From NCBI GenBank assembly GCA_947628525.1, contig CANRAE010000004.1, positions 1-38,394 on the forward strand: a stretch of DNA of 38,394 bases, in the 5' to 3' direction. Position 1 is the stretch's first letter. Every line of letters begins with the position of its first letter. This DNA comes from an uncultured Bacilli bacterium (GTDB lineage Bacteria > Bacillota_I > Bacilli_A > RF39 > UBA660). Below are positions 35,159-38,394 of this stretch, piece after piece. The translations under genes were made by a program, and so were the position numbers. The notes under the pieces were generated by a model that worked only from the letters and a program-made list of their open reading frames with translations, made no database searches and was not told the origin of the DNA.

Positions 35159-38100
35159 CTATTTTTTCTTAACATCAAATTTAACATCTAAACCATTAAG
35201 ATTAGTTACTTCTTTTAAATCCTTAACTTTAACTAAATTATCACATAAAGTTTCTTTTTTAATAAAGTCAATATAATCTTTAATTGCTTCTTCAAAGTCT
35301 TTATTTTCTTCATATAGTATATCAATACGATCTAAGATATCAAAATTATAGCTCTTTCTTAAATTTTGCACTTTGCTTATTAATTCTCTTGCTATACCTT
35401 CATTAATTAATTCTTTGGTTAAAGTAGTATTTAACACAATGAAATTATTACCTTCATATGAAGCATTAAATCCTTCCTTAGATTCAACTCTAATATCAAC
35501 CATATTTGCTTTAACTACAAAATCTTCATTATCTAATTTAATAGTAATCGCCTCATCATTTTTTAATTTATTAATTTCCTCTAATGATATATTAGCTAAG
35601 ACTTCTTGAAATAATTTTATTTTAGGACCTAGTACTTTACCTACTTCTTTAAAATTAGGTTTAACACTAAACTTCATATACTTACTTAAATCATTTTCAA
35701 AGATTACTTCTTTAACATTTAATTCTTCTTTGATAAGACTAGTTAAATCTTTAATAATACTTGCACATTTACCATCAAGTACTACTTCACTAATAGGTTG
35801 TCTTACTTTTATTTTAACTTCTTCCCTAGCATTTCTTCCTAAGGAAATTAAATCTCTTACTAAATCCATTCTCTTTTCAATGGCATCATTAAATTTAGTT
35901 TCATCATATTCAGGATAATTTGCTAAATGGACACTTTCACATCCCGTTAAATTAGTATAAATTTCTTCGGATATAAATGGTGCTATAGGTGCTAGTAATT
36001 GACAAAGTCCTATTAAAACTTCATAAGTTGTTTGATATACAGCTTTTTTATTATTATCTAATTGGCTAGCCCAAAATCTTCTTCGATTACGTCTTATATA
36101 CCAATTAGATAAGTCTTCATTTAAAAAGTTATTAATAGCTTTACATACTTTATTTAAATCATATTCATCCATAGATTGAGTAACGTATTTTACTAATTTA
36201 TTATATTTAGATAACAACCATTTATCTATTTCTTCCAAGTCTTCATAAGCTACATGAAATTCTCTTGGATCTAAATTATCAGTATTGGCATATAATTGGA
36301 AGAAAGTATAAGTATTTTTTAAAGTACTAAAAAATTTAGAATTAACTTCTTTGATACCATCTTCATCAAATTTTAATGGCGTCCATACTGGCGATGCATT
36401 TAACATATAGAATCTTGTCGCATCAGCGCCATATTTTTCTAAAATACTAAATGGTTCAACAGCATTACCTTTACTTTTATGCATTTTTTGACCATATTTA
36501 TCAAGAATTAAGTCATTTACTAAAACGTTTTTATATGGTGAACATCCCATCACGAAAGTAGAGATAACTAATAATGAATAGAACCAACCTCTTGTTTGAT
36601 CAATTCCTTCGGATATAAAGTCTGCTGGAAATTGTTTTTCGAATAATTCTTTATTTTCAAAAGGATAATGGTATTGAGCAAAAGGCATTGCTCCTGAATC
36701 AAACCAACAATCGATTACTTCTTTTACTCTTTCCATTGGCTTACCACATTTTGGGCATTTGATATGGATTTCATCAACATATGGACGATGTAATTCGATA
36801 TCTTCATTAATTGGTTCAAGGGCCTTTTCGACTAATTCTTGACGGGAACCAATCATCTCATCATAACCACAAGAACAACGCCATAAAGGAATTGGTGTAC
36901 CCCAATATCTATTTCTTGATATAGCCCAATCATTCATATTTTCAAGCCAATTACCAAATCTTTTTTCACCAACATAATCAGGATACCAATGAACTTTTTT
37001 ATTTTCAGCAATAATCTTATCTTGAAAAGCTGTGGTTTTGATATAAAGACTAGGTTTTGAATAATATACAAGTGGAGTTTTACAACGCCAACAATGAGGA
37101 TAATTATGTACCATTTTTTGTTTTTTAAATAATTTATCTTCTCTTGCTAAATATTTTATAATTTCAAGTTCCAAATTAGGATCAACTACTAATCTACCTT
37201 TCCAAGGACCTTCGGTATAACATCCTTGTTCATCAACAGGATTCAATATTGGTAAATCATATTTCATTCCCACTTCATAGTCATCTTGACCAAAAGCTGG
37301 GGCAATATGAACAATACCCGTACCATCTTCCATCGTAACATAATCTGCACAAGTAATATAAAAAGCTTTTTTATTAACTTTTAAAATTGGTAATAATTGT
37401 TCATATTCACGATATTCTAAATCTTTTCCTAAATATTCCTCTACTACTTCAAAATCATCACCTAATATTTTATGGGATAATTGTTCTGCTACTATAAAGT
37501 TATGACCTTTTGACAAACATTTAACATATTTTTCACAAGGATTAACACAAGCTGCAACATTGGATAAAAGAGTCCATGGTGTCGTAGTCCATACTAATAA
37601 ATAAGTATTTTCTTCATCTTTCATCTTAAAAGGAACCGTTACAGTATTAACACTTATTTCTTTATAACCTTGGGCTACTTCATGACTAGCAAGTCCCGTA
37701 CCGCATCTAGGACAATATGGAAGAATTTTTAAACCATCATAAATTAAGCCCTCATCAAAGAATTTCTTCAAAATCCACCATTCTGTTTCAATATAATTAT
37801 TATCATAAGTTACATATGGATGTTCCAAATCAATAAATTGACCTAGTTCTTTGGTAAATCTTCTAAAAGCTTCTTCATTTTTCCATACTGATTCACGACA
37901 TTTTTCATTAAATTCTTTAATACCATATTTTTCAATATCAAGTTTACCATTGAAACCTAATTCTTTTTCAACTTGAACTTCAACTGGTAAGCCATGAGTA
38001 TCCCAACCAACTTTACGTAATACTTTGTACCCTTTCATTGTTTTATATTTACAAAATACGTCTTTTAAAAGTTTAGCTAAAATATGATGTACTCCTGGCA

Positions 38101-38251
38101 TTCCATTAGCAGTTGCTGGTCCATCATAAAAAACAAAATAATCATGACCTTTATCAATGCTTTTATCAAGTATATTCATTTTCTGCCATGTATTAGTAAT
38201 ATTACTTTCAAAATCATGAACGCTTTCCTTTGATAATTCCTTAAATTTCAT
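35159..38251 (-). CDS. ileS: Isoleucyl-tRNA synthetase, type 2 (IleRS2), altered signature GVHH
   Basis: FYDGPATANGMPGVHHILAKLLKDVFCKYKTMKGYKVLRKVGWDTHGLPVE, QKMHKSKGN, PYCPRCGTGLASHEVAQGYK. Confidence 0.97.
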   Translation of the reverse strand: MKFKELSKESVHDFESNITNTWQKMNILDKSIDKGHDYFVFYDGPATANGMPGVHHILAKLLKDVFCKYKTMKGYKVLRKVGWDTHGLPVEVQVEKELGFNGKLDIEKYGIKEFNEKCRESVWKNEEAFRRFTKELGQFIDLEHPYVTYDNNYIETEWWILKKFFDEGLIYDGLKILPYCPRCGTGLASHEVAQGYKEISVNTVTVPFKMKDEENTYLLVWTTTPWTLLSNVAACVNPCEKYVKCLSKGHNFIVAEQLSHKILGDDFEVVEEYLGKDLEYREYEQLLPILKVNKKAFYITCADYVTMEDGTGIVHIAPAFGQDDYEVGMKYDLPILNPVDEQGCYTEGPWKGRLVVDPNLELEIIKYLAREDKLFKKQKMVHNYPHCWRCKTPLVYYSKPSLYIKTTAFQDKIIAENKKVHWYPDYVGEKRFGNWLENMNDWAISRNRYWGTPIPLWRCSCGYDEMIGSRQELVEKALEPINEDIELHRPYVDEIHIKCPKCGKPMERVKEVIDCWFDSGAMPFAQYHYPFENKELFEKQFPADFISEGIDQTRGWFYSLLVISTFVMGCSPYKNVLVNDLILDKYGQKMHKSKGNAVEPFSILEKYGADATRFYMLNASPVWTPLKFDEDGIKEVNSKFFSTLKNTYTFFQLYANTDNLDPREFHVAYEDLEEIDKWLLSKYNKLVKYVTQSMDEYDLNKVCKAINNFLNEDLSNWYIRRNRRRFWASQLDNNKKAVYQTTYEVLIGLCQLLAPIAPFISEEIYTNLTGCESVHLANYPEYDETKFNDAIEKRMDLVRDLISLGRNAREEVKIKVRQPISEVVLDGKCASIIKDLTSLIKEELNVKEVIFENDLSKYMKFSVKPNFKEVGKVLGPKIKLFQEVLANISLEEINKLKNDEAITIKLDNEDFVVKANMVDIRVESKEGFNASYEGNNFIVLNTTLTKELINEGIARELISKVQNLRKSYNFDILDRIDILYEENKDFEEAIKDYIDFIKKETLCDNLVKVKDLKEVTNLNGLDVKFDVKKK

Positions 38252-38269
38252 AAATCCTCCTATAAATAA

Positions 38270-38394
38270 AAAATAGAACTTCTATAAGGACGAACTAGAT
38301 CGTGGTACCACCTTAATTTATAGAAAATTCTATCTTGTTACTATAACGCGTAACCGTATTTATCTTATCCATAAATCGCAACTTGAAAGTGATC
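38270..38394 (-). promoter_or_regulatory. T-box riboswitch (partial) upstream of ileS; Stem I and specifier lie beyond the window
   Basis: Minus AAGGTGGTACCACGATCTAGTTCGTCCTTATAGAAGTTCTATTTTTT. Confidence 0.92.

Noticed and set aside
1-38394. CRISPR array, transposon, prophage or recognisable multi-gene defence island
   Set aside because: No regularly spaced repeats, transposase, integrase or phage structural genes were seen; gene content is mainly housekeeping.

Overview
AT-rich, almost fully coding chromosomal window from a low-GC Bacilli/Mollicutes-related bacterium. The taxonomy is inferred from PolC plus DnaE, SpoIID, T-boxes and the uppS-cdsA-rseP order. TGA behaves as a stop. Most genes are housekeeping and on the minus strand: queH, a ClpX-like AAA+ protein, rpmF/yceD, polC, dnaE, a sigma-70 factor, divIVA, sepF, a HerA-like ATPase, a ZIP transporter, uppP, lon, rseP-cdsA-uppS, a GtrII-like glucosyltransferase, serS, dnaB, plsC and ileS. 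Plus-strand genes are a DUF192 gene, tmcAL, spoIID and rpmB. T-boxes precede the HD-serS operon (UCA Ser specifier visible) and ileS (truncated by the window edge). The most interesting signal is a pair of near-identical promoters, TTGYAA-N8-G(10 or 11)-TATAAT, in which a homopolymeric G tract fills most of the -35/-10 spacer. Four ordinary promoters in the same window have exactly 17-bp spacers, whereas these two have 18 and 19. This is the expected architecture of a slipped-strand phase-variable promoter. One copy drives a GtrII-like surface-glycan glucosyltransferase and the other drives an off-window gene to the left. Other points: IleRS carries a swapped GVHH signature (GXHH type, linked to mupirocin hyper-resistance). 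SpoIID has Thr where the catalytic Glu is expected. The sigma factor has His and Met at the positions equivalent to E. coli sigma70 Q437/T440. A stand-alone RSH-like HD hydrolase is the first gene of the serine T-box operon. No CRISPR array, transposase, tRNA or rRNA was recognised.
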